The translations under genes and the position numbers were made by a program. DNA of 64,000 nucleotides, from NCBI GenBank assembly GCA_023402075.1, contig JAEXCS010000002.1, forward strand, positions 1-64,000. The letters run 5' to 3'. Source of the DNA: Bacillota bacterium (GTDB lineage: Bacteria > Bacillota > Clostridia > Oscillospirales > Oscillospiraceae). Within the stretch, counting starts at the first letter, position 1. Every line of letters starts with the position of its first letter. The notes under the pieces are model-generated. The model saw nothing but the letters and a program-made list of their open reading frames with translations. It ran no database searches and was not told where the DNA came from. This document shows positions 1-8,381 of this stretch, piece after piece.

Positions 1-142
1 GTGCCTTTCGTCTGTTATATGCTTTTGAGTTTTCCGGCTTGCGGGTCGCGGGGTTCAGTCCGTACCAGCTGCCGCGCCGTGCGGCGTTCCGCTTTTGCTG
101 CTCCTTCTTGGAGAGCTTCTCAAAGGGGATGAATTTTTCCAT
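1..142 (-). CDS. small basic hypothetical protein (partial, runs off window start)
   Basis: The visible 47 residues begin MEKFIPFEKLSKKEQQKRNA and continue through an Arg/Lys-rich stretch with a central GSWYGLNPATRKPEN segment. The ATG at 142 has a GGAG ribosome-binding site just upstream on the minus strand. Short basic proteins of this pattern are common on Firmicute mobile elements, but no biochemical role is known to me. It is downstream of the DUF7662-like and membrane-protein genes and probably co-transcribed with them. The stop lies outside the window. Confidence 0.7.
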   Translation of the reverse strand, partial: MEKFIPFEKLSKKEQQKRNAARRGSWYGLNPATRKPENSKAYNRRKA

Positions 143-155
143 ATCCGAGCTCCTT

Positions 156-401
156 TCATGGATGGGTGAAGCCGATGATATCAGAAACGCAGTTGCTTGT
201 CAAATGCAGCGTTTGAACGCCACGGTCTGTCATGGAGATTTTGCCCACCTCGTAACCATAGGAGGGCAATTCCTTCTTGAAGGTCAGAAAGGCGTGGTCA
301 ATGGGAAAGCCCAAGATCTGTTCTATCTCGGCATAGGTCAGCGTGAAGCTGTCCTCCGTGCGCCCGCCGATGGCCTTCCAAAGCGGCTCATATTTACTCA
401 T
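156..401 (-). CDS. DUF7662-like small protein
   Basis: This 81-residue protein starts MSKYEPLWKAIGG and has the pattern of a short alpha/beta domain, with LTYAEIEQILGFPI followed by a lysine-containing strand. I start it at 401 because this ATG overlaps the stop of the upstream membrane-protein gene (ATGAGTAA), a typical coupled arrangement. The resemblance to the DUF7662 family is from memory of the YEPLW...L...EIE pattern and is moderate. Function is unknown. Confidence 0.6.
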   Translation of the reverse strand: MSKYEPLWKAIGGRTEDSFTLTYAEIEQILGFPIDHAFLTFKKELPSYGYEVGKISMTDRGVQTLHLTSNCVSDIIGFTHP

Positions 402-852
402 TGCCCGTCCCTTCCGACCTGTTGTTATACCAAGTGATATAGATATGCCCAACAGCGAATATGATGCCGAACGCCGTCAGCAGCCAATGCCGAAAAATAA
501 CGCCCCGCAGAATGAAGATGGCACTGGGCAGGATCGCCAGCCACAATGCGGCGGGCAGCGACGGCCTGCGAAAATAGACCGCCCAGAAAATAAAATAAGC
601 CAGCAGCAGCGCAGGAAGCAAAAACAGCCAGATCACAAGCTCCTCTGGGGACTTAAAGCCGAACTCCCACACGAAAAGCGGAAAGACCATCATCGCCATG
701 GAGCCGTACCGACCAATCTGCTCCACAATGAGCATTGGCTTGCAGAAGCATTTATTTTCTATATGAGGATTGCGCAGTGCGTAAATCAAGTTGGGAATCA
801 TCATCAGTGCGACGATGAGAAAGCCTGTCAGATTCAGAAAACCGAACTGCAT
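394..852 (-). CDS. polytopic membrane protein of unknown function
   Basis: The 152-residue product starting MQFGFLNLTGF contains about five hydrophobic segments (roughly residues 4-24, 48-66, 75-98, 102-121 and 124-143) joined by short charged loops, so it should sit in the cytoplasmic membrane. No catalytic motif is visible. The start at 852 is preferred over longer in-frame options because a GGTGG sequence precedes it and the hydrophobic N-terminus begins there. Its stop overlaps the start of the next gene, indicating a two- or three-gene operon. Confidence 0.6.
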   Translation of the reverse strand: MQFGFLNLTGFLIVALMMIPNLIYALRNPHIENKCFCKPMLIVEQIGRYGSMAMMVFPLFVWEFGFKSPEELVIWLFLLPALLLAYFIFWAVYFRRPSLPAALWLAILPSAIFILRGVIFRHWLLTAFGIIFAVGHIYITWYNNRSEGTGNE

Positions 853-954
853 ACGGCCACCCACTTGTAAAACTATCATAGCATGAAAATAAGAAAAAGT
901 CATGTTCGTCAGAAGTAAGCACAGCATTCTGGAATCCCTGCCCGGCGGCTTTTG

Positions 955-983
955 TTGCCAACCCTCACGCAAGGGGTTATACT
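955..983 (+). promoter_or_regulatory. promoter with internal inverted repeat ahead of the acetyltransferase gene
   Basis: TTGCCA (955-960) and TATACT (978-983) are separated by 17 bases. The spacer contains the inverted repeat ACCCT-N6-AGGGGT. Dyads inside a promoter spacer are the usual place for MerR-family regulators, but no MerR gene is in this window, so the regulator is unassigned. Confidence 0.5.
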
Positions 984-1018
984 GAAAACATTAATAAACA
1001 GCGGACGGAGAACACAAA

Positions 1019-1627
1019 ATGAGAGAAGTTGACCCAAAAACCACCAACCGCGCCATGAGCTACGAATATTACATCGACGCGCCCATGCCCATGGTCACCA
1101 TATTCAAAACGATGGATGTGACGCATCTTGTACAGCTTACGAAAAAGGACTATTCCTTTAACATGCTCATGTGCTGGTGCATTGCCCGCGCCGTGCAGAG
1201 CATTCCGGAATTCTATCTGCTGCCCGTGGGCAAGAAACTGATGCAGTACGACAGCTTGGGCGTCAATGTGATCGTCAAAAACAAGCGCGGCGAACTGAGT
1301 ACCTGCGACATCCCGTTTCGCGGTGAACTGGAGGAATTTGCCCGCACCTATTCGGAGCTGACGGAGCGCTGCCGAGAAAGTTGCGAGAACTACGAGCTGC
1401 CAGATTGCATGATCATCGGCACCTCTGCGCTGGTCAATTACGATCTGGACGGTGTGGCGAATTTTTACAGCGGCATCTTCAACAACCCTTTCCTTATCTG
1501 GAGCAAATACCGCCGCCGCTGGCTGAAAGCCGAGCTGAAGCTGTCGTTCCAATTCCATCATGTTCAGATGGATGGCGAGCAGGCCTGTCGCTTTCTCGAG
1601 AACTTACAGGAGTGTATGAACCGATGA
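1019..1627 (+). CDS. CatA-like O-acetyltransferase
   Basis: The 202-residue protein ends in the chloramphenicol-acetyltransferase signature HHVQMDG (about residues 179-185), where the first histidine is the general base that activates the acceptor hydroxyl for acetyl transfer from acetyl-CoA. Overall length matches the compact CatA-like subfamily (about 200-220 residues). Such proteins are often annotated as chloramphenicol acetyltransferases, but many small family members have no proven drug substrate. It is preceded by a promoter with an internal dyad and its stop overlaps the ATG of the DUF188 gene. Confidence 0.85.
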   Translation: MREVDPKTTNRAMSYEYYIDAPMPMVTIFKTMDVTHLVQLTKKDYSFNMLMCWCIARAVQSIPEFYLLPVGKKLMQYDSLGVNVIVKNKRGELSTCDIPFRGELEEFARTYSELTERCRESCENYELPDCMIIGTSALVNYDLDGVANFYSGIFNNPFLIWSKYRRRWLKAELKLSFQFHHVQMDGEQACRFLENLQECMNR

Positions 1628-1923
1628 GGATTTTGGTGGATGCGGACGGCTGCCCAGTAGTGGACAGCACCATTGCGCTGGCAAAAGCGCACAAAACAGA
1701 ATGCATGCTGCTGTGTGACACCTCCCATGTCTTTGAACGCAGCGGCGCAAAAACGCTGTCCTTCTCCAAGGGCGCGGATAGCGTGGATTTCGCATTGGTC
1801 AATCTGATTCAGTCCGGCGATATTGTGGTCACGCAGGACTACGGCCTCGCCGCCATGTGTTTTGCGCGAAACGCCGTAGTACTGAATCAGGACGGTATGG
1901 AGTACACGTATTGGAGTCTGTGA
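1624..1923 (+). pseudogene. truncated YaiI/YqxD (DUF188) protein, N-terminal part
   Basis: MRILVDADGCPVVDSTIALA is the family N-terminus, with the acidic DADGCPV motif, and VVTQDYGLAAMCFARNAVVL follows. The frame then hits a stop after only 99 residues (ending MEYTYWSL), whereas family members are about 150 residues. A matching C-terminal piece lies at 14000-14284. The last 104 bases (1806-1909) are repeated there at about 94 percent identity. The ATG overlaps the stop of the preceding gene (ATGA). The truncated product may be non-functional. Confidence 0.75.
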
Positions 1924-1942
1924 TGACGCTTTTTAAGTCAAT

Positions 1943-1980
1943 GGTCTGGGTGTCACCAGACCTTGGGTAAGTTTTATTTT
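1943..1980 (+). terminator. possible intrinsic terminator
   Basis: GGTCTGG (1943-1949) and CCAGACC (1956-1962) form a 7-bp hairpin with a 6-base loop. A T-rich tract (GTTTTATTTT) starts about 8 bases later. It lies just after the truncated DUF188 gene. Confidence 0.45.
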
Positions 1981-2072
1981 GCGGAATCATCTACTTTATC
2001 TCCATTCATTTTAATTTTGAGACAATTCCGCCTGTCACAATGCAGCGTTTCACCGCATAACACCTCGCCTTG

Positions 2073-2738
2073 TTAATTGCACTTCACCTGATAGGGCTGG
2101 GCGTCGAGCTTTTCCCTGCATCCCAGCTTCCTTGCGATTCGGCCCATCATTAGCTTGCTCAAATGGCAGCCCAGCAGCTCATATTTTCGAATTTCCTCTT
2201 TTGAAAAACGCTCCGGTCCCGCAAAAGCTTTGGCGTATTCCTCCGAAAAACACCCGGCTTTGGCAAATTCCCGTCCGGCGTTCTCAAAAGGCGCAATGAT
2301 GCCGCGGCTCATTTTTTCCGGCAGTAAGTTTACGCCGAACAGCCCACCTCGGGTGAGCGTTCCTGCATAGTCACAGCCCAGATAACCGGGTAGTGTCTCC
2401 ACATAGGCTTTGGCGCAGGAGGCCTGCGCCGCTTCTTCAAATCCGCCCTGAATCAAAAAGGCGACTTTGGTACCCGGTACGGACTTCGGGTGCAGCGACT
2501 GAAGAAATTCCAGCAGAATGCCCGGCACATTCTCCACATACAGCGGCAGCGCGAACAGGATGTGTTCATTATCCGCAAAGGCATCCCACGCGTTTTTCCA
2601 TTCGCCGCGTTTGGACAGGTGCCACAGCTCGCTTGTATTTCTGCCCTGCTCAAAGCCCTTGCGAAAAGCAGCTATCATCGCTTCGGTGTCGCTTTTCGCG
2701 GCAATGCGGGGCGAACAATTGATGATTACAAGGTGCAT
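2073..2738 (-). CDS. flavodoxin-fold NAD(P)H-dependent oxidoreductase-like protein
   Basis: The 221-residue protein begins MHLVIINCSPRIAAKSDTEA, the N-terminal strand and phosphate-binding loop of NADPH-dependent FMN reductase/flavodoxin folds. A second conserved stretch, HILFALPLYVENVPG, lies around residues 60-75 where the flavin edge is usually bound. It should be a cytoplasmic FMN-dependent reductase; the substrate is unknown. It overlaps the upstream flavodoxin-like gene by 13 bases, and both lie downstream of an ABC exporter, suggesting one transcription unit. Confidence 0.75.
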   Translation of the reverse strand: MHLVIINCSPRIAAKSDTEAMIAAFRKGFEQGRNTSELWHLSKRGEWKNAWDAFADNEHILFALPLYVENVPGILLEFLQSLHPKSVPGTKVAFLIQGGFEEAAQASCAKAYVETLPGYLGCDYAGTLTRGGLFGVNLLPEKMSRGIIAPFENAGREFAKAGCFSEEYAKAFAGPERFSKEEIRKYELLGCHLSKLMMGRIARKLGCREKLDAQPYQVKCN

Positions 2739-3220
2739 GAAAACGCCTCCTCTGCCTGCCCAATGGGGAAAGCCCCCAGCGACACGCCGTTCATGTTCAG
2801 CGCCGTGCGCTCCAGCCAGCGGTTCAGGTAGTTCTTATCCGCTTCGCCCTTGTAGAGCAATCCGAAGCGGTAGCGCTTGTCGTACCGGGGCACATGACGC
2901 ATCTCGCCCTCCACAAAACATGTGTACATGGTGGCAAGCGGCAGCAGTCGGTCAGCAAGGTTCTTCATTCTGTAATTCACAAAGCCCAGCGCCGTTCCTG
3001 CCAGAAAAATCGTGGCATCAAAGGCAAGATACCCTTTCAACAGCTCCGGGTAATCATCCTTAATGGCGCAGATCCCCGGCGTTTTCAGCCAGCAGTCATT
3101 GCAGCCAAGGCAGGGCAGCAGACGCATCGTCGCCACTTCCAGCACCTTGTCCGGCTTCAACAGCCGGATTGCCTTTTGTGCGCTTTCCTCTTCCGCCGGC
3201 AGCGCATTTACGATCAGCAA
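2726..3220 (-). CDS. flavodoxin family protein with CxxCxxC motif
   Basis: The 164-residue product has a short strand-rich N-terminus and the motif CLGCNDCW near residue 37, typical of the NADPH-dependent FMN reductase/iron-sulfur flavoprotein-like group. Downstream are KDDYPELLKGYLAFDATIFL and a tyrosine/methionine-rich segment as in flavodoxin folds. Whether the cysteines hold a cluster cannot be told from sequence. It is 20 bases downstream of the ABC permease gene and overlaps the next flavodoxin gene. Confidence 0.7.
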   Translation of the reverse strand: MLIVNALPAEEESAQKAIRLLKPDKVLEVATMRLLPCLGCNDCWLKTPGICAIKDDYPELLKGYLAFDATIFLAGTALGFVNYRMKNLADRLLPLATMYTCFVEGEMRHVPRYDKRYRFGLLYKGEADKNYLNRWLERTALNMNGVSLGAFPIGQAEEAFSCTL

Positions 3221-3239
3221 GCTTATAACGAATCCTTTC

Positions 3240-4139
3240 TCACGCGTCCGCTCTGGCTTTCAAGCAGTTGTATAAAACATAAAGTCCGATCAGCAGAAGC
3301 ACCGATCCTCCCAAAACAATATACATGGTTCCGATTTCCACCTTATCGCCGAAGAAATAGAGATTGCAGTCGACGGAATCTTTCATTGCTTCCACAACCT
3401 CTGCTGGGTAGTTCTGCGCTGCCATTTCCCGATAGGCACCTGCCATGGCGTGGTTGCGCAAAAGCGAAGTGCCGTATGTACCCGGCATGAAGGACAGTAC
3501 CTTTTGCAGTTCCTCGCCAAAATTAGAGATGGGCATATACGCGCCGCAGAGAAAGCCGTAGCCCGCGCTGACGATGGTACCTATCGCCGAGCCTTGCCCG
3601 GAGGTGAAGAGCGACACGTTGATGAGGGAGGACAGTGCCGTGCCAAACAGCACCAGCAGCACCACATCAAGCAGCACCAGCAGCACATCGCTAAGAGAGA
3701 GATACCAGCCGACAAGCACAAGATACATGAGGCAAACGGCAAGCGCCGTCAGGCAGATGATCAGCGTTGCGGCGAAGGTTGCAAAGAAATAGCTCAGCGC
3801 AAGGGTACTGCTTTTTACGGGAGTTATGGTCAGGTCGTGTCTTGCCCCGGTAATTTTGTCATTCACCATCAAAAGATTGGAGCAGAAGGCGACGGTTACA
3901 CAGCTTACCGCAAGAATGGATGAAATGAGCTGTCCGCCCACCACGCCGCTGATGAGGGTGTCATCCACCGCAAAGCCTTTCGGCATGGCAGCGGCAAAGG
4001 CATTGTTGTATATCTTGCCAAGAAAGGTTACATAGAGTACCAGTAAAATGACTGGCGTAATGAGGGAGGTGAAGAACATCCACTTGTCCTTGAAAAACAG
4101 CTTGCAGTTGCGCCTCGTTAACGCGATCAGTTCCATCAT
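3240..4139 (-). CDS. ABC-2 type transporter permease (DrrB-like)
   Basis: The 299-residue protein has an N-terminal amphipathic segment, a first membrane helix near residues 21-42, a cluster of four helices between about 105 and 235 and a final helix near residues 270-292, the layout of ABC-2 exporters of the DrrB type. It would pair with the ATPase encoded immediately upstream, whose stop overlaps this start by 4 bases. The likely role is export of a drug or lipid-like compound; the substrate is not predictable. Confidence 0.85.
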   Translation of the reverse strand: MMELIALTRRNCKLFFKDKWMFFTSLITPVILLVLYVTFLGKIYNNAFAAAMPKGFAVDDTLISGVVGGQLISSILAVSCVTVAFCSNLLMVNDKITGARHDLTITPVKSSTLALSYFFATFAATLIICLTALAVCLMYLVLVGWYLSLSDVLLVLLDVVLLVLFGTALSSLINVSLFTSGQGSAIGTIVSAGYGFLCGAYMPISNFGEELQKVLSFMPGTYGTSLLRNHAMAGAYREMAAQNYPAEVVEAMKDSVDCNLYFFGDKVEIGTMYIVLGGSVLLLIGLYVLYNCLKARADA

Positions 4140-5047
4140 TTCGTACCTCCAGAAAGGGTCTTTTTGGTCACGGCGAGAAAAACGTCGTCCATTTTGCCCT
4201 TGGTGACCTCGAAGTCGGTAAACACATTGGGATTACCGACGATCAGTTCCGTGGCTTTTGCGGTATTTGGCACGGAAATACGATAGGCGTCCCGAATTGC
4301 TTCATAGGGCAAGCCAAATGCTTTGACGACATCCTCAGCAATGCCGTAAAGCGTGATAAAATCGCCGGTATAGGTATTTTTGAGCGTCAGCGGCGTGCCC
4401 TCGGCGGCGATCTTCCCGCTGTCCAGAATCACCACATAGTCCGCATCAGTGGCTTCTTCCATGTAATGCGTGGTCAAAAAAACCGTCATATGCTCTTTTT
4501 TTCGCAGGTCGGACACCACATCCCATAAGAGCTTTCGCGTCTGCGGGTCAAGCCCGGTGGTGGGTTCGTCCAGGATCAGAATCTTCGGCCGGTGCAGCAG
4601 CGCGCGGGCAATGTCGATGCGTCTGCGCTGGCCTCCGGAGAGCTTTCCCACCGTGCGCCCCAGCAAATCTTCAAAATCCAGCAGCTTTGCAAGCGCTGAA
4701 AGGCGCTGTTCAAATTCTTTTCCGGCAATTCCATACAGCGCCGCTCGGCTTTGCAGGTTATCCCGAACAGTTAGTGGTTTGTCCAGCACAGAGTTTTGAA
4801 AAACGACACCAAGCTCGCGCTTGATGGAATCCATGTTTCTGTCCGTGCTTTTTCCGCAGATGCACACGCTGCCGGAGTCCTTAGACAGCTGCCCGCACAG
4901 GATGGAGATGGTTGTGCTTTTTCCTGCGCCGTTGACGCCCAAAAAGGCAAACAGCTCGCCCTCCTTGACGCGAAAGCTGAGATCCTGCACGGCTTTGACC
5001 TCGCCGAAACTTTTATGTAAGTGTTCAATTTCAATGATATTTTCCAT
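4136..5047 (-). CDS. ABC transporter ATP-binding protein (DrrA-like)
   Basis: The protein starts MENIIEIEHLHKSFGE. It shows a Walker A loop GVNGAGKST, the signature LSGGQRRR, Walker B ILILDEPTTGLDP and a switch histidine in TTHYMEEA. The C-terminal 70 residues are the extension typical of DrrA/daunorubicin-type exporters. I start it at 5047 because GGGAG lies 10 bases upstream of that ATG, while the ATG 15 bases earlier has no ribosome-binding site. It forms a two-component exporter with the overlapping permease gene. Confidence 0.9.
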   Translation of the reverse strand: MENIIEIEHLHKSFGEVKAVQDLSFRVKEGELFAFLGVNGAGKSTTISILCGQLSKDSGSVCICGKSTDRNMDSIKRELGVVFQNSVLDKPLTVRDNLQSRAALYGIAGKEFEQRLSALAKLLDFEDLLGRTVGKLSGGQRRRIDIARALLHRPKILILDEPTTGLDPQTRKLLWDVVSDLRKKEHMTVFLTTHYMEEATDADYVVILDSGKIAAEGTPLTLKNTYTGDFITLYGIAEDVVKAFGLPYEAIRDAYRISVPNTAKATELIVGNPNVFTDFEVTKGKMDDVFLAVTKKTLSGGTK

Positions 5048-5084
5048 GTCCAATACTCCCATTTTTACTTATTGCCTTTCCTGC

Positions 5085-5106
5085 TCCGAACCGCGCTGAA
5101 GGAAAC
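5085..5106. repeat. direct repeat, copy 1 (partner at 7078-7099)
   Basis: The 22-base sequence TCCGAACCG(C/T)GCTGAAGGAAAC occurs here and at 7078-7099 with one mismatch. A further 40 bases are similar at lower identity (both continue to a C-GAT-CCGG-CTC pattern). It lies upstream of the exporter ATPase start. Confidence 0.55.
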
Positions 5107-5294
5107 GGCGGCAGTCCCCACAGCATCCCGATGCCGGGCACTCTTGCAACCCAGTCTGGGAGCAATCCGGAGAAACGCCCTAACAAACGCAACCGTCAAA
5201 ATCAAACTTCCAATTTGCGGTTTTTTCTCCTTTGCAAATTTCACTCTATACATCAGCGCAACCATAGCAACGTCCGGTATGCTGGCCTACACGA

Positions 5295-5834
5295 TCAGCT
5301 CGCCGGGGTAAACTCGGTCAACAGCAGCGATTCATCTTTTCCGCTCATGGTGACTGTAAAAAAGCGCTCCGTTCCGGTCTCGTCGAGATAGGCTATTCCG
5401 CGGTTGGGCAGTGCGCCGTCGAACAGCATGGACACGACGAGGGGCTTGCCCGGGGTCAGAGTACCCATTTCAAAAAGGATTTTCTGTGCTTTGAGAGAAA
5501 TATCATTGCTCTGTTCCTGGTCTGATAGGCCGAGTTCGAGATACTTAAGCTCACGAATCTCCGTGTTTGCCGTAAACACGACTTTCACCTGATAATCAGA
5601 ATTGCCGTCTGTGTACGCAGCGGCCAACTCATCCGGCGCGTAATCGACGCTGACAACAGCCTTCACCGGCGAAGGCGAGCTTACCGGCTCGACCGGCGCG
5701 TTTGTCTCGGATGCCGCCTGCGACGACTGCGCCGGTGCAGCACTGCCGCCGGAAGCCGGAGTTGTCGCTTCGCCACAGGCTGCGAGCGAACATAGTAAAA
5801 CAGTTATAGCAATTGCTGCCAAATATCTTTTCAT
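5295..5834 (-). CDS. secreted lipoprotein of unknown function
   Basis: The N-terminus MKRYLAAIAITVLLCSLAAC is a lipoprotein signal peptide with lipobox SLAAC (Cys20), followed by an Ala/Ser/Pro-rich linker of about 40 residues and a beta-rich domain of about 120 residues. The product should be anchored to the outer face of the membrane. The start at 5834 is fixed by GGAGGG eight bases upstream. It lies between the kinase-like gene and the exporter, all on the same strand. No family was recognised. Confidence 0.7.
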   Translation of the reverse strand: MKRYLAAIAITVLLCSLAACGEATTPASGGSAAPAQSSQAASETNAPVEPVSSPSPVKAVVSVDYAPDELAAAYTDGNSDYQVKVVFTANTEIRELKYLELGLSDQEQSNDISLKAQKILFEMGTLTPGKPLVVSMLFDGALPNRGIAYLDETGTERFFTVTMSGKDESLLLTEFTPAS

Positions 5835-5989
5835 AATAAGCGCCCTCCACTGGCTGACATATTGCGAAAGAGCTCTGCATATCAAGATTACTTTTTCTGC
5901 ATCGGATTGTGTATCACAGTTTTCCATTCTTCAGGAGTTGCTTTTCGTGCGTCTGACAAATAAACTTCGTGATGTAAGCGGGTATGTGC

Positions 5990-6499
5990 TTACAATGCGC
6001 TTATCTCATCAACAATTGCACGAACTGTTTTTCCGTCAGTTTCAATTTTTATGCTGTTGAGGTTTTGATAAAGCGGTATTCTTGCTATGCTTCGATCCAG
6101 TACATCATCCTTCCGTATGCCGCTTTTGATATCGACCAAAATTCTTTCTGTGAGAGTTTCCTGTGAACCGATCAACGAAATCACTTTTACCTTGCAGCTT
6201 GTGACATCGGTTCGCTCAATAATTGTGTCGATGATGCTCTGCTCATGCATTACCCAGCAAAAAATGATGTTTTCGTATGCAGAGCAATGAACAAAACTGC
6301 TCAGCAGGTAGCAGATATTATCCATCACCATATCCTTGGTTTCGCCTGTCACTTGAAAAGGACTTGCGTCCCAGCACCAATCGCCGTCAAGAAATACCGA
6401 ATTGGGTAATTTGATTTTTAGCTTCTGGCCGACTGTGGTTTTTCCCACGCCCATTGTGCCGCCAATCAAATACAACTTTTTCAGTTTGCCCACCTCCAC
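5990..6499 (-). CDS. P-loop kinase-like ATPase
   Basis: The protein carries a Walker A loop GGTMGVGKTT right after the first strand (LKKLYLI), then FLDGDWCWDASPFQ, a typical acceptor-binding DGD segment in small-molecule kinases of the adenylate/shikimate/zeta-toxin superfamily. Length is about 165 residues. The first codon is uncertain. GTG at 6499 has no good ribosome-binding site, whereas a CTG at 6484, in the place where relatives would have MKKLYLIGG, has GGAGG eight bases upstream. The substrate is unknown. Confidence 0.75.
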   Translation of the reverse strand: MEVGKLKKLYLIGGTMGVGKTTVGQKLKIKLPNSVFLDGDWCWDASPFQVTGETKDMVMDNICYLLSSFVHCSAYENIIFCWVMHEQSIIDTIIERTDVTSCKVKVISLIGSQETLTERILVDIKSGIRKDDVLDRSIARIPLYQNLNSIKIETDGKTVRAIVDEISAL

Positions 6500-6612
6500 A
6501 ACTTCTGTTTATCATAATGAGGAGCAAAACAATCTTTAAATCCATGCCAATTTATCTTCTATGATCTGATCTTGCACTTTGAAAATGATTGCGGTTCCTC
6601 TTTCAAAGGTTT

Positions 6613-6966
6613 TTACTTTTTCTTTGCTTCTTTGATGCTTTTGAGATTGGCAAGCACATCAGGGCTGCTCCCCACCACCATACCTAAGGTTTTGCAGCTT
6701 TCCATATCCGGACAGTCTCCGCAGGTAACAAACCCTTTTTGCATAGAGCATTTGCGGATTTCGCACATACTGTCGCAAAACGGTGTTCTCACGCCCTCTG
6801 TGCGGCAGCCCATGCAGTTAATCATTTCCTTTGTGATTGGCACATGGTTCATCTCGCTCCAGAGTCGCGCAGTTTTCTTACGCAGCGCGTCATCGTTTGT
6901 AACGGTGGCAATGCGGGCATCACATGCTTCGCAGTCCAGCCCGCAGCAGGCAATTAATTCTTTCAT
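6613..6966 (-). CDS. DUF3795 cysteine-rich protein
   Basis: The 117-residue protein starts MKELIACCGLDCEACDA, the hallmark of DUF3795, and carries further paired cysteines in NCMGCRTEG, FCDSMCEIRKC and CGDCPDMESC, so it probably binds zinc or another metal. It is probably a cytoplasmic protein. No reaction is established for the family as far as I know. Confidence 0.8.
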   Translation of the reverse strand: MKELIACCGLDCEACDARIATVTNDDALRKKTARLWSEMNHVPITKEMINCMGCRTEGVRTPFCDSMCEIRKCSMQKGFVTCGDCPDMESCKTLGMVVGSSPDVLANLKSIKEAKKK

Positions 6967-7077
6967 TATGTAGTTCCTCTTTTCTTCTTTGCTATTTCAT
7001 TCTGCCGTCGCCACACATGAGGACGACCATAGCAGAAATCCATGTTTTACGCGCCAGTATATGTTTTTTCATTTTGT

Positions 7078-7099
7078 TCCGAACCGTGCTGAAGGAAAC
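7078..7099. repeat. direct repeat, copy 2 (partner at 5085-5106)
   Basis: This is the second copy of the 22-base repeat described at 5085-5106. It lies about 110 bases upstream of the DUF3795 gene start. The two copies bracket the lipoprotein, kinase-like and DUF3795 genes. Confidence 0.55.
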
Positions 7100-7226
7100 C
7101 ATGGAAAACCTCCACAAACATTCCGATACCGGATGCTCCGTGTCGGGAGTGGCAGTATAACATGATACGCCACAAATATAAGCCGATCCAGAAAGTTCAA
7201 GTCTTTAGGGAGAGAAAAATCCTGCA

Positions 7227-7715
7227 TTATGCTTCTTCAACTGCGATCCATACTTCTTGGCGATTTTCTTGCATGTAGCATTCGAATATTGGCAAGTCTG
7301 AAAACTTATAGCCCGAGCATGGCAGCCATTCAGAATAAAATTCCTGATAAACATCATTTATTGCCTTTGGAATTTCGCCATCCGCATGGATGACAACCCA
7401 TGTTGCAGCAGGATAGGAAAACTCCGCCATATCTTTCGGGGCGGCGACATGATTGCACCCCGGTGTCTCAACATGGTTGGTGACAGCCAGAATATAGTCC
7501 ATTTCATCCGAACTTCCCGATTCAGCTCCGGCGGTAATTCCCAAAAAGCCGGAAGGTCGATAGTCCGGAAAAAAACTCATAAACTTCTTCATCGTGCCGT
7601 CTTTCCACGCCTCTGCCCAAATTTGAGGGACAAGTTCAAAGGCCCTATCGGTTTTAATTCTATGTGAGATTCCGGCCACTCTGAATGCAGGCCATTGTTC
7701 AATTTGATACTTCAT
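7227..7715 (-). CDS. GyrI-like/AraC effector-binding domain protein
   Basis: The 162-residue protein starts MKYQIEQWPAFRVAGISHRI, the first strand and F-xVxGIxH pattern of stand-alone GyrI-like effector-binding domains. It ends with the YKFSDLPIFECYMQ pattern seen at the C-terminus of such domains. These domains bind small hydrophobic compounds and may sequester or sense them. There is no DNA-binding part. Its start overlaps the end of a small membrane ORF, pointing to co-translation with the GNAT gene further upstream. Confidence 0.8.
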   Translation of the reverse strand: MKYQIEQWPAFRVAGISHRIKTDRAFELVPQIWAEAWKDGTMKKFMSFFPDYRPSGFLGITAGAESGSSDEMDYILAVTNHVETPGCNHVAAPKDMAEFSYPAATWVVIHADGEIPKAINDVYQEFYSEWLPCSGYKFSDLPIFECYMQENRQEVWIAVEEA

Positions 7716-7863
7716 TTACTCTGCTCCTTTCATTGCGATAGGAAATCAGCCATACCGCGCCACCGGTCAACGCTTGAAGAATTCCAAAGATGAGGAGCCT
7801 TCTCGCGGTGCGGTATCTGGAATGTGTTTTCATGACTACGCCGTTCTGCTGTTCATGCTTCAT
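7699..7863 (-). CDS. small single-pass membrane protein (putative)
   Basis: A 54-residue frame starts MKHEQQNGVVMKTHSRYRTA and has one hydrophobic segment, LLIFGILQALTGGAVWLI, followed by a basic tail. Its ATG lies inside the last codons of the GNAT gene and its stop overlaps the start of the GyrI-like gene, so all three would be translationally coupled. The tight overlap at both ends is the main evidence; no homologue is known to me. Confidence 0.45.
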   Translation of the reverse strand: MKHEQQNGVVMKTHSRYRTARRLLIFGILQALTGGAVWLISYRNERSRVNEVSN

Positions 7864-8293
7864 GTAGGGAAAACATGCAAACCACTCCCTTGGAGATTTG
7901 AAAACCGTTCTTTTCATAGAACTTCATTGCTGGCGCATATTTACTGGTGTATAAAACCACACCCGTAAATTTGTGTTGCTCACTGTAAGACTTGATTGCG
8001 TTCAAAAGCATTTTCCCGATTCCCTTGCCCTGCATATCAGGCAGAACCATCATTTCGTTAATATGTATTTCTTCACGGCAGCCGGAGATTTTTCCACACG
8101 CAAATATTGCGTCTTGGACAGTTCCGGCCTTCTCATAAACGTATCCTACAAACCGCTTCTGTTCCATGTAATCCTGAAGGTATTCGCAGGCCCTCTCTAC
8201 GTTCCAATCCACGCCCCAGTATTTCTTCGGGAAAGCCTTAACATAAAGCTCTCCGCACAAAGGAATATCTCCTTGCCGGATTTCTCTAAGCAT
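7853..8293 (-). CDS. GNAT family N-acetyltransferase
   Basis: The 146-residue protein has the GNAT core: a strand ending INEMMVLPDMQGKGIGKMLL contains the Q/R-x-x-G-x-G/A acetyl-CoA loop (QGKGIG, about residues 89-94), followed by a C-terminal strand and YAPAMKFYEKNGFQ, the usual motif B. It transfers an acetyl group from acetyl-CoA to an amine; the substrate is unknown. It lies downstream of the damaged CatA gene. Confidence 0.85.
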   Translation of the reverse strand: MLREIRQGDIPLCGELYVKAFPKKYWGVDWNVERACEYLQDYMEQKRFVGYVYEKAGTVQDAIFACGKISGCREEIHINEMMVLPDMQGKGIGKMLLNAIKSYSEQHKFTGVVLYTSKYAPAMKFYEKNGFQISKGVVCMFSLHEA

Positions 8294-8381
8294 ATTCTCT
8301 GTCTTCTCAAACGCGTTCCTCTTAATGATGAATGTACGTTGTCACAAAAGCCGCTTGCAAATAAGCTTTGGAGCTTTTTAG

